From Ciborinia camelliae (Eukaryota; Ascomycota; Leotiomycetes; Helotiales; Sclerotiniaceae), in contig JANPYM010000004.1 of the NCBI GenBank assembly GCA_025890175.1, forward strand, positions 1,495,134 through 1,559,133: a stretch of 64,000 bases of DNA. The letters run 5' to 3'. Of the stretch, positions 47,466 to 60,059 are shown piece after piece. How positions within the stretch are numbered: the first letter of the stretch is position 1; each line of letters starts with the position of its first letter. The position numbers were made by a program, and so were the translations under genes. Below the pieces are notes generated by a model. The model did no database searches. It had not been told where the DNA came from and saw only the letters and a program-made list of their open reading frames with translations.

Positions 47466-49843
47466 CTATAAGTTGGCAAATTCTCGTCGTAAATCCATAG
47501 ATAGAAAATCCGCCAGTTGTTTGGATATTGGCAAGGCATTGATACTGGTGCTGGTGTTGGTGTAGGTGTAGGGACTCTGAATCCACTCTGCCTCTAAAAT
47601 ATCTTTAGCACTTATGATACTTTTCGGCCTAGTCTCATCCACTGGATTTTCAAACTCGGTGTCCATTTCTCGCCACGAAATTTTGATCTCATCTCCCGTA
47701 TCTTTCGGTGCCGAAAACACTTCCGATAAGATATTGGGGACAATTCTCGGCTTGGTCTCTTCTGATGGATACTCAATATAGGCATCGGGCCTCCACCTAG
47801 TCTCTTCCATCACATCTCCAACTTCAGTGTCGATTCTCTGACTCGACCTCTCCAGTATGTCTCCAATATCTTTTGGTATCGAAAACAAATCTACAATTTC
47901 TTCCTTTGTAGCAAGGTGCTCTTGCTCGTGTTCAAGTGGCGATACCTCAAGAGTTTCACCATGGAGAGGAATGAAGTTCTCCTGCATAAGATGCTCAAAA
48001 TGCGCTGCATGTAATTGAAATTTCTGCTCTTGCAACACAGTTTCCTTTACCGCCACTTTCTTCCTATTTATCTTCTCCCGAAGGGCATCTTTAATATCGG
48101 TGGAGGTTTTCGATTTAGTATTTTCCATTAGTAATCCGATCTCCTCCGCTGTCAATAACTTTTGCGTTCGTTCCATCCTCCCCTCTATTAACAACCTGAT
48201 GTCCTCCGGCACTGATAATATTTGCCTTCGTTTCTCCTGCTCATGTGAAGGTACATCATTGCTTCTATGAGTCTTATTGTCGATGGTATCCCGTATTCCC
48301 TGCTGAATAGGGAGAACTGTGTGTAATTGCAACTCCTGCTCATGTGAAGGTACATCATTGCTTCTATGAGTCTTATTGTCGATGGTATCCCGTATTCCCT
48401 GCTGAATAGGGAGAACTGTGTGTAATTGCAACTCCTGCTCTTGTGCCCCAGATTGCTCTATCATTAATCTCTTCTGTGAAGAATTAATCTGCTCTAGAAG
48501 ATTCTTCTGCGGACCAATTCCAGGACCAGAATTCTTCTTATCTGTTTCCCCACATTCTTCCTGTTCTCTTTCTTGCTGCATGTTGCTTGAGTGAAGATTA
48601 CTGGTGGCAGTACGAGGGGTTGATAAAGGTCGAGTGATGTTCTCCTGTACAAGTTTCCGAGGAGGAACGGGGAGTAATCCCTTCGCTTGTAACGAAGCTT
48701 GCAGTGCCATGATTCTCCGACGTGAAGCATCAATGTATTCTTGACGCTGAGCCCGCGGGATAACTTCAGAACCTTTCCCATCAGTTTTCCCTTCTGCTTC
48801 CTGCCCCTTTTCTTTTTGCCGCTTGTCGCTTGAGTTAGAATTGAGAACCGGGGTACCACGAGCTGATGAAGTTTGAGTGGGACTTTTCTGTACAACCCGC
48901 CGAGAAGGAGAAACAGGTAGTAACCGATGCTCTTGCAGTGAAACTCGAAGTGCTGCTGCCCTTTCCCTGAATCTACGTTTTCTAGCATTGTTCTTTTTTG
49001 TTTGAGGACGACCTCCAGACCCAAAGTTCTCCTCATACATTTCCACATCCGCGTTCCAATACGCATCCCCATACGGATCCCCATGCATATCCCCGTATTC
49101 GTTCCCATACATTCCCTCGTCAATATCCTGCTCTCTTTCTCTTCCTGCACTATTGCTTGTGTTCGGACTCATAGATCCCCGCTGCTCATTGTACACTAAC
49201 TCTAGGGGCGATAACGGAGGAGGTGGCGCCGCCATTGTGAAAGATTCACCCCGAGCGCAAAGTGATTTTGTACCAGTCTCTGATACATTCTGAGTTGAGG
49301 ATATTCCCGTCTGCTTTTCGAGCTCCCTACGTGCTTTTGCTGCGATTATTTCCACCTTATACTTTGCTTCGTTGGCACGAAGTTGTGCATCCCTTGACAC
49401 TGCTTCGAGTTCCGCTTTTGTAGGAGATGCCGGGGGTGCCAGAGTTGCTGATACTCGAGAAGTTTGTATAATGCTCCCTGCTTCCATCTGCCGCGTCAAC
49501 TCCTTGCGTGCCCTTTCTTTCTCCATCTTTCGCTTCCAGATTTCTATTTTGGCAAGACGAGCAGATTTTTCATGTGCGTCAGGTGTGGTGAGCTCAAACG
49601 CTCTGAAAGCAGGTATGCGCTGCGGCTCTTCTGTCCACCCCCCTTCTTCAATCTCTCCCTCCTCAAGCTCGCCCTCCTCCATTTCTCCTCTACCACGGTG
49701 CGCAAAATCTTCATTACAGCTACTTGAAACCTGAAAGCACAGTGAAGTGAGCAACAAGAAAATAATGCATGCCTGCAACTGGCACAGTGACTCACCGCAG
49801 CATCACCAACATCATCCATGTTCACGTCCATCTCGAAAGACAT
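47466..49843 (-). CDS. Glu/Gln-rich coiled-coil protein of unknown function
   Basis: Exons 49843-49796 and 49730-47466 (65-nt intron) give 770 residues; an in-frame ATG 21 bases upstream is an alternative start. The start is acidic (EMDVNMDDVGDAAVSSSC), followed by EMEEGELEEGEIEEGGW. From about 60 on the protein is charged and helical, with repeated segments of the type RRRIMALQASLQAKGLLPVP and SLQEHRLLPVSPSRR, suggesting a degenerate repeat of about 40 residues ending in LLPVxPxR. A 33-residue unit beginning EQELQLHTVLPIQQGIRDTI stands twice in perfect tandem. The last third is acidic with ETRPK/ETKPR motifs. I do not recognise the family; such proteins evolve fast. Confidence 0.65.
48240..48437. 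repeat. Perfect 99-bp in-frame tandem duplication in the coiled-coil gene
   Basis: The two units 48240-48338 and 48339-48437 look identical base for base. The length is a multiple of three, so the coding frame stays open and adds 33 residues. Confidence 0.93.
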
Positions 49844-52800
49844 CGACGTTGAAATTTTGTACATCGAGACTCTTGAAAATGAGAATTGAGAAAAAAGACG
49901 CGGTTTGATGTTTTTGGTTGATGGGTATGGATATGGATATGGATATAAATAAACGAAGTCAAGTGAAAGTGAATGTGAAAGTGAAAGTGAATGTGAAAGT
50001 GAAAGTGAATGTGAAAGGAAAGAGAGGTTATGCACCTAGTAGCTAGGAGGTACTTCCTTCCGCATTTAACCACGCACGCAAGCACGCACGCTTTGCTTTG
50101 CTTTGCTTTTGGCGTAAAGAGAGAAAGAGGTAGAAACTTCTTGCTTGCTTGCTTGCTTCATTTCTTTCGTTTCCTTCCTTTCCTTCCGCATGTGGGCAAG
50201 TCATCTTACAATTTTCAAGATTTAAAGATTTCCTTTCCTTTCCTTTACCCATAGGTAACAATTACAGTAACTACAACTTCCGATTGTAGAGTAATAGCTT
50301 ATATGTTCTTGATTTTCCAAGGCTCCTTCCTTTCCTTTCCTTTCCTTTCCTTTCCTTTCCTTTCCTTTCCTTTCCTTTCCTTTCCTTAATTTTCCTCTTC
50401 ATGGGCAAGCCTACCAGGTTTCCAGATATTACTTCCCGACAATATACTATGGATGTAATAAGCTAACAAAAAGAGCCCTTCAGATCCAAAATTGACCAAC
50501 ACCTTATGAATCACATGTGAACTGGTGAACGATGGTCTTCATATTGATCGGGATTTTGAGGCCAGTAAGATATACAATGTACCACCCCCCTATACTTGTA
50601 TCGACTGGAAGATAAAATTCGGTATTGCAAATTGCGCAGGACTGCTTTTCATTGAAGATATTTCCAAAGTTGGTGTCATTCTCAAACGAGTTACTTATTA
50701 GTAGAAGATTCCTCCACTTTCTCTATCAAAAGAGACTTGGTTTCATTTAGGGATTGGAAGAAGGATGTGATCTTGTGGTTATTTAAGTTTGTTGGTTGGT
50801 TTGGATGGCCACGACAAATTACACATCGAGTGCTGTGTCATTTCAATTGGGCTTTGAGGGTACTGATGTTCCTCTAGGAGTGCCAATACCAACAAATAAC
50901 GCGAAAGAGAATTTCGATGTACTTCCAATATTCCGTTCATGAGAGCCCTTAAATGATCGATTCATACGAAATGGAGGGAAGGGTACATCCAGATTCCACA
51001 GGAATGGACGAATACCATCCCCTAAGAGCCAGAGATTTTGTATCTTGGGGTACCTTAGCCACGCTTCCTCCGCTACACGTTCAATTTTCTTTACTTTTAA
51101 TATGTGGAATGCGATTCCCACGAGCATCGCAGCAAAACGAAAGGTGGAAGCACGGTACGAGGACTCAATCACGTGAGGTAGGCTCGTATTCGCCACTGAT
51201 GCAGAAGTAGTTGTTATTCCGAAACAGTTATGGACAGTCTAAGACAGCAAGGAAGACAAATCTTTGGGGGGTACCGATCGATACTCTGATGCCATTATTG
51301 CGGAGTTTTGTGGGCTTGTTTGAAGATATGCGGAGAGAAAGTCTTTATGGAAGTCTCTGGGGATTTCGTTGAAAATTCCAAATATATCACTGTCAACATG
51401 CCGGTATATATTTTATTGGGAAGAAAAGAAGGTTCTTGAATCTTAGTGACATGCGGGACTGGCCGCTATGACTTGATAGTGTGCCTCGATCCTCAAGGCT
51501 GAGCTCAGCTATCGATGGTACCTTGATAGAATGAAACAAACCTTATAGCGCGTGGAACGTTTCGAAGCGCCTAAACTTTATGTTAAGATCCGGGTCAGAT
51601 CAATCCATCAATACTTGACAAGAATTAAGACTTTAGATATTACATATGCATTATTAGTGACGACGATGATGATGATGATTTGAGATGGCTCTAGAATAAT
51701 GGAGATGAAGATCTTGGAAGTTGGTACCAACCGTCAACGTTATTTTTGGATATATGAAGTTCCGGTACCTACTCTTCGGAGCTGTATCCTCTTTCGGTGG
51801 TACATCTAATTGGAACCTATTCACTACAATTTAAGGCTTCGGTTTCTGAAGCTTCTTTAAGCATTCCGAACATGGAAGTTTTGATGTTGTGCTATTGAAA
51901 AAGAACAGGAAAACGCCACCATCTTACACAGGTTCGTATTCTACAACAGTTTCCTGGGGAATGCGGAGGAATGTGATATCCCTATTAAGGAATAAATAAT
52001 TGAATATTTTATGTAGTAGTAGGTATGAGGTAGGTATGAGTTGTGAAATATGAAATGAAGAAGAAAAAACGATGGACAGATCAATCAATCAATTGTTAAT
52101 AGTAGGTACCTAGGTAGCTGGAGCTACTAGGTAATTCGATAAAAACATTTCCCCTGAACTAGGTACCTAGGTAGTGTTTTCCCCGCTCGTCAGCCCAGGT
52201 AGTCGATTTCACGGACGTTCGCCTTAGGTAAATTTACCTCGTGCAGCCACATGCATATACCTAGCCTTGTAACAAAACTCAATCGGCAGTAAGCTAAACC
52301 AATCGAGGTAATAACATATGCTGAATAAGAGTTTAGTTGCAAAGATTTGATCGTCTAAGGGGAAATAAAAATTTAAATGAGCTTTAGCGTGATTTCCCTT
52401 GTTTACTCCCTCGTTGAATCTTGATCACAAAATAAACATAGCCCTGCTAGCCTGCCTACCTGTCTACCTATCATATCTAGATACCGACTAGACTCGACTC
52501 TACACCAAAATTAATCTTCATAATAAGAAGGAACCCATCCCATCTCATCTTCCAGCCATTCATTTTGTTCCCTCTTAAATCCTCCATCTTCATCTCCATT
52601 TTCATCTTCACACTATACAAAAGACTACTTAATATTTTAATCTTTCGTATCAACATACCATACCTACCATATACATCTAATTTATCTTCGGAGATCTCTT
52701 AAGTTCATTCACTCGCAAAGTAGGTAAATACCCTCAATCTTTCATCTCGGATGAATGCGCTTTGCGACTTCAATCTATTTACCCTGAGAGATTCCTTAAG

Positions 52801-52883
52801 AACCAATAAACTGACAACTTGGTTTTCTCTTTACAGCCAATTGTCTTTAGTAATCCAATTCTCCCAACGTTCAAATAATCAAA
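49844..52883. other. Long intergenic region with repeats
   Basis: About 3 kb. Repeats GAAAGTGAATGTGAAAGT at 49965-50015, CTTTG/CTTGC units at 50090-50160, and the TTTCC array at 50327-50396. A minus-strand frame at 50843-51130 (from an ATG near 51130) is open for about 95 codons but has no known domain. CCTAGGTA units occur at 52108-52175. The last 350 bases carry the 5' leader of the GPI-protein gene, possibly with an intron near 52723-52836. Confidence 0.45.
50327..50396. repeat. (TTTCC)n pentanucleotide array
   Basis: About 13 units in near-perfect tandem; pyrimidine-only strand. Confidence 0.93.
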
Positions 52884-53589
52884 ATGCAATTCAGCACTCT
52901 CTTCCTCGCCGCTGCGGCAGCCACTCTCGCCAGCGCCGTCGAGTTGACCAATCCATCTTTCAATGTCGCTGCCGGATCCCCCTTCAACATTACCTGGGCA
53001 AACGCCGATGGACCTGTCACTCTTACGCTCAAGGATGGTCCATCAACTAATCTCCACACTGTCACCGTCATCGGAAGTGGATTGACCGGAGGATCTCACA
53101 CCTGGACTCCACCCGTCTCCCTCGACTCCGGTATCTACGCGATTGAGATTTCAGACTCTAGCAGTGATCCAAACTACAGTGTGCAGTTCCCAATTGCGGC
53201 CGCTGCTGGTTCTTCCATAAGTTCTTCATATTCAGGAACCAGTTCTTCTACTTCTGAAACCAGCTCTTCCACTTCTGGATCTTCAACTGCTTCTTCCACC
53301 TCGGGTTCTTCGTCTTCTACCTCATCATCTGCTTCTGCCTCGAAGGCCTCGAGCCACAGCAGCAGCTCTGCCTCAAAGACCAGTATGTTTTCCTGAATTG
53401 GCTATAAAATGAATCACAATTAACAAGAAAACAGGCTCTTCAAGTCCCTCTGCATCCAAGACGTCCTCAAGCGCATCCTCCAGTGGCAGCTCTACATCAA
53501 CTAAAGCCCCAACCTCAGCAGCTGTTGATCTCGCTTCCCCACTCGCACTCGTCTTCCTTGCATTCGCCGCCATCGTCACTCTCAACTAA
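52884..53589 (+). CDS. GPI-anchored Ser-rich cell-wall protein, Kre9/Knh1-like N-terminal domain
   Basis: Exons 52884-53382 and 53435-53589 (52-nt intron) give 217 residues. Signal peptide 1-18 (MQFSTLFLAAAAATLASA). Residues 20 to about 110 form the beta-rich domain widespread in fungal secreted proteins: LTNPSFNVAAGSPFNITW, GPVTLTLKDGPS, TWTPPVSLDSGIYAIEISD. A Ser/Thr-rich stalk follows (about 115-195), a heavy O-glycosylation target. The end is a GPI signal: small residues before SPLALVFLAFAAIVTLN. Such proteins are abundant on the plasma membrane and wall; molecular role is unknown. A leader of about 150 bases with its own intron is possible. Confidence 0.9.
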
Positions 53590-55198
53590 GAAACTTTTCT
53601 TAGTTCTGGATGAATGATTTTTACTTCTTACCCGATTACTTTTGAATCAGTTGTCGAAAGTTTCATAATATAATGTATTTTACGCATGACGATGATTGTT
53701 TGGAGGATTAATTTCGGATGATCTTTTTGAAGGGAGCAATGATTTATATATCATGATTGGCATTTGTTTAACAAAGACAACACTTCCAGAGGCGTTTTTT
53801 CTTCTTTTTTACTCGTGGTTCATTTGGGATTGGAAGCAGAGAGGAGTTAAGTTGAATTGATGAAAGATTCCAAAAGAAAGTTGACATCGAAGCTACGGTT
53901 ATCGAATAATGCGTTGAACGATAGACTAATGCCAATCAAAATATTCACACAATCATACTTGTGACCGCAATTTGATCGATTGATGGGCGGGCAACTCGTA
54001 ATTCGTGATTGATCTGATCTATGATTGATTGACATCATTTCTGTGCTATAGAGCAACCAGCTTACCTACGTAGGACCCGTCCTACCTAGTGCCTTTTATT
54101 TGGTCACTGCAGCAGCACTCCTCCCGGTATGGTTCCACCACGGGAGATCAAACAAACATTCATCGATGCCCCTCGTGCTCATCGTGAACTCGTGTCTGCA
54201 GATCGGATGCAAGGCACAAGACAAGGCCTTTGATGTGTGGGGCCAGTGAAACCTTTGGAAGGAATGGAAGGAAGTTGCATCTATCTGCATTCATTCTGCT
54301 TGCTTGCTTATTACTCCTAGCCAGTAGGTCGTACATAGGTAGGTAGGTATGTAGGTAGGTATTGTAATGTTTACTTTCTGGGGTATTGTTATATTTTAAT
54401 AAGTGGTCTAGGTGGGTTGGTTCATCGTCGCCTATATTTAAATACCTACGGAGTATATACTCTAGGTAGGTACTCATAATTACTGTACCGGCCCGATCGA
54501 GCGAGCGAGCGGGTTTTCTTTTCTTTTCTTTAGCCGGCGGGATTGATTTATTGATTGATTGAATGATTGATCGATCAATCAATATCATTTAGGAATGGAA
54601 TAATTGATGGAATAATTATAGAATGGAATGGAATGGAATGGGATGATGGAAAAGAAAAGAAGAGAAAAGAAAGGAGAGTTTTTTATTTATTTATTTAACA
54701 CTTTTTGGGAGTTTCAATATCGTATCGGTTTGGTATGTATGTATGTGTGTGTGTATGTGTGTAGGGAGGTTATCTGGGTAGGTAGGTTATCTAGATATCT
54801 ATCTTTAGACCCTCCTCGGTAACCCGCAGTGCATAGTAGTAGGATATCTAGGGAGGGAATGAATGCTATGCTATGCTACATAGGTATGTACGACTGTATG
54901 TATCACCATGGAGATATCCCAATTCCCCAATTCCCCAATCCCATCAGATCACGCCCATTTTCCACGTGGTGGTCTGTGGTAGATAGATGGATCAAATATT
55001 TAAATTTAAATTTGAATTTTTTAATTCCTTGGGTCAACGTCCCGCGCCACTCACTCGATTCATTTTTCGGTTCGAGACTGAAATGCGGGGTGTCATGGAT
55101 ACCAATTGGAATGTATACATGCATGCATGCATGCCGCTATTCTTCAACTTCAATATCTATCTCTATCAAGATTGGATGTTGCGGGCTACATCGCTTTA
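53590..55198. other. Intergenic region left of the AT-rich element
   Basis: 1.6 kb with TAGGTAGG units at 54338-54362, GATTGATT/GATCGATCAATC palindromic units at 54540-54585, GGAAT units at 54620-54640 and (TG/TATG)n at 54733-54765. No gene seen. Confidence 0.5.
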
Positions 55199-56712
55199 CA
55201 GAGGTTGGAAGGGTAAGTATTATAAGATACGCTAAAAAGCAGCCCAAGATAACTCTACATATAGGGGTTTAATCAATAAGATCAATACGTTGATTGAAAA
55301 TTAGTATAAATAAATATAAATGATAAAAATATTATAAAATTTAATTTGAATATAGGTATAATATAATATATTATTTATTTAGTATTTAGTATATATATTG
55401 TTGATGGTAATAATTGTTTTGTATTGTTTTTTTATAAATCTAAATAAATTAATTATATAATTTTTAAATATAATATTCTATATTCTTTTTATTATAATTT
55501 TAAATTAATTATAGTTTATAAAATCAATTAAGTAATGGTTTCAAATTTATTTTTTCATTTAATTTTATACATTTTTAATAGAATTAAAATCGGAAAAGAA
55601 TGAGAATCAATTTATTTTTTCAATATCCTTTATAATTAATTTTTTAAAAATAGTTTTGGCGATATACTTAAAAATATTATTTTATATAAATATATATTTA
55701 GGATTTAACTTTATTTATTTATTAATAATAGGAATTATATATTTTTAATACAATTTTATATTAATAAAATTTTATTTCTTTTTTTAAAAGATTTTTAAAC
55801 TTTTTTTTGATTTATTTAAAAAGCATTTTCAAAATATTTTTTTTTTTTTTTATATTTATATTTTAATATATATATAAATTTAAAAGTTTTATTTTTTTAA
55901 TATATTATATACGTTTTTCGATATAAATTAAAAATTATCTATATTTTATTTGATTATAAAATAATATTCTATTAATTATTTGTTCAATTAAAATACTTTA
56001 ATATAAATTTAAATCAAAGTTTTCAATTCTTTTTTGAAATAAAAAATTTACGAAAAGTAATGTAACGTTGATAGTCTATACGTCTTAAATCAGATTATAC
56101 TACATTCTTATTTATACCCTTTAAACCTAATATTAATATTATTTTCTAATATAATATATAACGAATAGCATTTGAAAAGCTTATATAATCAATAATTATA
56201 TTAAATTAAAAAATAATTAAAATTGAAGATTTGCTAAATTGTTTTTTAAATGTAAAACGAATTGTACAAATATAAATTATTTGCTTATAATTTAAATTAA
56301 TATTTTGATTAAGAAAGTATTTTTTTATATTTTATATTTTCTATCCAATTCGATTCAATGTATGCATTTTTATATATTAATCCCGAATTATCTCAGATTT
56401 AATAAAAATCGATAATATTACGAAAAAGAAAAAAAATAATAATAATAATAAAAATAATAAGTTTAATAATAAAAAAAATCTCAATAAATTCTATATATTT
56501 ATTTTAATAATATAATTATATAATTATAAAATTAATATTTAAATTGATTTTCGTAATTTGCTTATATAATATTTAGCAATATTAATATTAATTATATTTA
56601 TTAAAACAATATTAAAACAATATAAAATGATTAATAAAAACCTATAGTTTCGAATTTACAAAAGTATATAGGACAGATTAATATCTTACAACACTTACCC
56701 TTCCAACCTCTG
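55199..56712. mobile_element. RIP-ruined Tc1/mariner-like DNA transposon with preserved ends
   Basis: A block of about 1.5 kb that is almost only A and T begins and ends with the same inverted repeat, CAGAGGTTGGAAGGGTAAGT, twenty identical bases, extending to about 31 bp with two mismatches that are both G versus A. A TA dinucleotide stands on either side (55197-55198 and 56713-56714), the target duplication of the Tc1/mariner/Fot1 group. No transposase frame remains. Strong AT bias plus G-to-A differences between the ends fit RIP, which mutates CpA in repeated DNA. Element class is inferred from ends and size only. Confidence 0.85.
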
Positions 56713-57544
56713 TATACTGAACGATCGATCGTCATGGTGATTGTTGGATTGGACAGTGGCTTTCTGGTGGATTCGGTAGGTAGGTAGGTATTGATACCTT
56801 AGTAAACTATTTGTAGGTACATTGCTTATCTTCGTCATCATTCATATGGATTTGTTGGTATTTTGTCTCATCAAGGTTGTTCGTTCTAGTGATATGGATT
56901 CAAATTTCATACCTAGCACAATGATCTGTTCACACTTGTTCTTGCTCTCGTTCCGTATCTGGGAGCGAAGAACCAACTCGTCTAATTTGGAAATCGATTA
57001 ATGGCCATCTGAATCATTAGGTAGGTAGGTAGTATCATTGGTTTTGTGAGACGGGGAAACCTCATGTTTGAATGCTCCGTCCCTCACACTAGTGTGTATA
57101 TATACCTATGAAAAGGGTTCTATGTTGAAGATAACCGGCGTTATCTCTTCACTTCTTCTAGATTTTCTTTTATTCTTTTGGGCTTTTCAAGCAATGAAAG
57201 CCTGTCAGAATTTTCATAGTTTGGATTACAGTTAATTATGGAATATGGAACGCTGGGAAACGAACTCGATTGAAATTTCAACTAACTCAGGAACCTTACT
57301 AAACGAGCGGACAGTAAGATGGCTGGCTGGCTATTAAGCCAATCACCACCTACAGAGAAACTGACAAAACAAGAACCCAGACCATGAAATATCTGAGATG
57401 CACCCATCAGAATAGAAAACCAAAACTCCCGAGAAAAATCTAGCACCCAGCTAGAAAACCATCAATCCTGCCGCAATACCATCCATCCAGCTCCCTCCCT
57501 CTCACCCTCCCGCAAGACCTGAACCACAACCCAAGTTCTCAAGC
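56713..57544. other. Intergenic region right of the AT-rich element
   Basis: Composition returns to normal at once. TAGGTAGG units stand at 56776-56790 and 57020-57032. No gene seen. Confidence 0.5.
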
Positions 57545-57961
57545 CTAGGCACAAAAATCATTATTGTGACTCCCCTTCCCCGCATTCGTACACCCATTTG
57601 CACAATACACCGGATGCTCGATCCAGCCCGCATCGCCACAGTCAAAAAGCGTGTTGTCCATGTGCTCCTGATCGTAGGGCATGCCGGCGGAAATGAGCGC
57701 TTGCACGACTGTGTCGTGGTATTTGCCTGGCGCTGCGAGTTAGTTTATGGATGGTGGATGGGGAGGGGCATGGGAAGAGGGGGTGGGAAGGGGGGTGGGA
57801 AGGGGAGGGGCATGGAAAGGAATAGGGGAAAAGTAGAGGGCTCGCATACCAACAGAAAGTAAATCTTTGCCACAGTATTTGAAGCCCTCGTAACAGTTAT
57901 CGGCGACGGTCACCGTGCTGAAGACGGAAAGAGTGAGGGTGATGAGAGTGGTGAGTTGCAT
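57545..57961 (-). CDS. Small secreted protein with six cysteines
   Basis: Exons 57961-57850 and 57726-57545 (123-nt intron) encode 97 residues. Signal peptide 1 to about 20 (MQLTTLITLTLSVFSTVTVA). The mature part of about 77 residues has six Cys: NCYEGFKYCGKDLLSVGKY, TLFDCGD, HPVYCANGCTNAG and NNDFC just before the end. This pattern (N-C, Y-C-G, L-x-x-x-G-x-Y, D-C, Y-C-x-N-G-C, D-x-C) occurs in many small secreted proteins of plant-associated fungi, where three disulfides are likely; members are often listed as candidate effectors. No activity is established. Only the spliced form contains all six cysteines, which supports the intron. Confidence 0.85.
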
Positions 57962-60059
57962 TTTGAGATGAAGTAGTGTAATGCGAAGGGATGTTTGGAG
58001 ACTTGGGAGGTGAACCTAAAATGCAGTAAGATTATAATGTATTGATGTGTAAATATTGTGTTGCTGATGATTTGAGTGATGAGAGAAACTGAGAAGATGC
58101 GGATATCGCGAGAGCTTTTATATCTTTTTCCACCTTCAGGGGATTTATGTCTACGTCGGTATCTTCGTATCGGTGGTGCGTATTCTGCTTATTTTACGTA
58201 TTCTTATTCTTATTTGTATTTATATTTTTATCCGTTTTCTTACTGTGTGTGGTGCGCATTCTTCCTGTTGTACGTATTCTTACTCGATATTTATTGTGCC
58301 TCTCACCCAACAGTAATCTTCAAAATGTAAGTAAACTTTACCAATACCCATCAGCAATATCCATTCCTCTTGGATTTCCAAAATCCCACCGTACAAGAAA
58401 CCATTCTTGACGGGCCACTTTACGTATCTCTTGCGGTGGATTCTGAAATGCATCTTACATACGAATTTGCATGTATGAGATACTGAACCGCATTGCAATC
58501 CTGAAAAACGAAAACCCCCAACGCCAAGGTTCGTTTAAAGATACCTACGCCGCTGGTTAAATACCAAAACGTTCAAGTCTGGACTACACTGATAGTCGGA
58601 ACTCCAGCTTTGAGACACAGAGCCTACAAGAACCTAATACGTAAAAGGATGAGGCTCACCGCGGCACCGCCCCCTACCTACCTATTAACCGAGACGATCC
58701 ACCAGAGACCCCCTTCCCTCTCCCCAGTCAACAAATTACGAGAGCTGATGCCACAGCTCGGGCAGTAAGACTAATGATTATATATACCTTCACAATATCC
58801 ATCGAACGCGGTGGGAATCCGTACAGCATCCTTTATAATGTCCCCCACGAGAGATCCCAAACATTACCAGAGGCAAATTTCAGCTATTGACCTAGGTAAT
58901 AACTTCCCCTCAAAACTGTGTTTTCAAAATCCTTAAGTTCATGTTTTGTGCGTAATGAGGTGGGTACACTGTAACTTCTTCTATCACCCAGGCTTCTTAA
59001 CGCAGAGGAATTTATGATATACGTATGAAGAAAGCCAGATGTCGATGTGTCTATCATACCTATCTAGTCAGAATTGTCGTCTCATTAATATAACAAGAAG
59101 AAATAAGAGAAATCTATCTTGAGTTTGGAGTTTATGTATATATATATATATATATAGAAGTTAAATGGTATACTGAACCACCAACACACAAATGCAATCA
59201 AATAAATCATCAAGCCATCCTCGAAAGGTTTATGATTTATGATTTACGATTTCTGATTTCTCGAACATGAAGAAACCTTGCGAAGATATGAAGCTGGATT
59301 GAAAATCCACATCCACATCCACCCAAGACTAACCTCCCTACTCACTCGAGACAGGAACCAGTAGTGTTAACAGTATATGCCTCTCACTCGAGAAGCCGTC
59401 TCAAGCTCAATATCTTACGTGTACCTACCTACTACCACGCACTTCATCCAAGTAGCATTCTATTTGACGATACCTTAGCATAGCTCCCGCAAGACATGCC
59501 GGGAATTAATATTTGGATCAATGTTCTCTTCGAGTAGAACTTAAGCTTCCAGTCAACTTTACTGGAGCATCCAACACCTCAATCCGCAACCCAAACTACA
59601 TGACATCTCACAAGCACCTCAAAATCATTTAAATTGTTTTTGTATTTAACTGATAAACTAAATCATCATTTTTGTCTACCATAGTATATGTTTGCATATG
59701 GTAAATTTATTCTCATCCATATCTGTCTCTGTACTTCGTTCATACCACCCAATATCATTTATTCATCCCCTCCCACCCCCTCCCACCCCCTCCCACCCAT
59801 CCATCAAATAGCAAATTATCCTCCCATCCCAAAGCTCCACATCATCTGTAAATCTCATACCAAAGAAAATATTGCCTTGTATCCAGACAAGGAAAGAAGA
59901 AAAACCGACCAACAGAGCAAGTAGCGAAAAGGCTAATCCAACTAGCCAGAAAGCTCCCGTGTGGTATTTGAATGCAACATGCGGTACAAGAAAGGAAAAT
60001 GGGTATTCGTAAAAGTACAGAAGGTTTGTATTGGAAAAGGTAGAAAGACTTGATCGATA
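57962..60059. other. Intergenic region between secreted protein and FHA kinase
   Basis: 2.1 kb. TTATTCTTATTTGTATTT-type pyrimidine/AT runs at 58180-58245, (TA)n at 59135-59155, three tandem CCCCCTCCCA units at 59766-59798. No gene seen; a plus-strand frame at 59688-59924 is only low-complexity Pro/Ser. Confidence 0.5.

Noticed and set aside
50843..51196. Minus-strand frame of 117 codons in the 50-52 kb gap
   Set aside because: It starts with GTG; no domain or splice context; probably chance.
54540..54585. GATTGATT...GATCGATCAATC palindrome as a terminator or origin
   Set aside because: It is a tetranucleotide repeat meeting its own complement; bacterial-type terminators do not apply and nothing else supports an origin.
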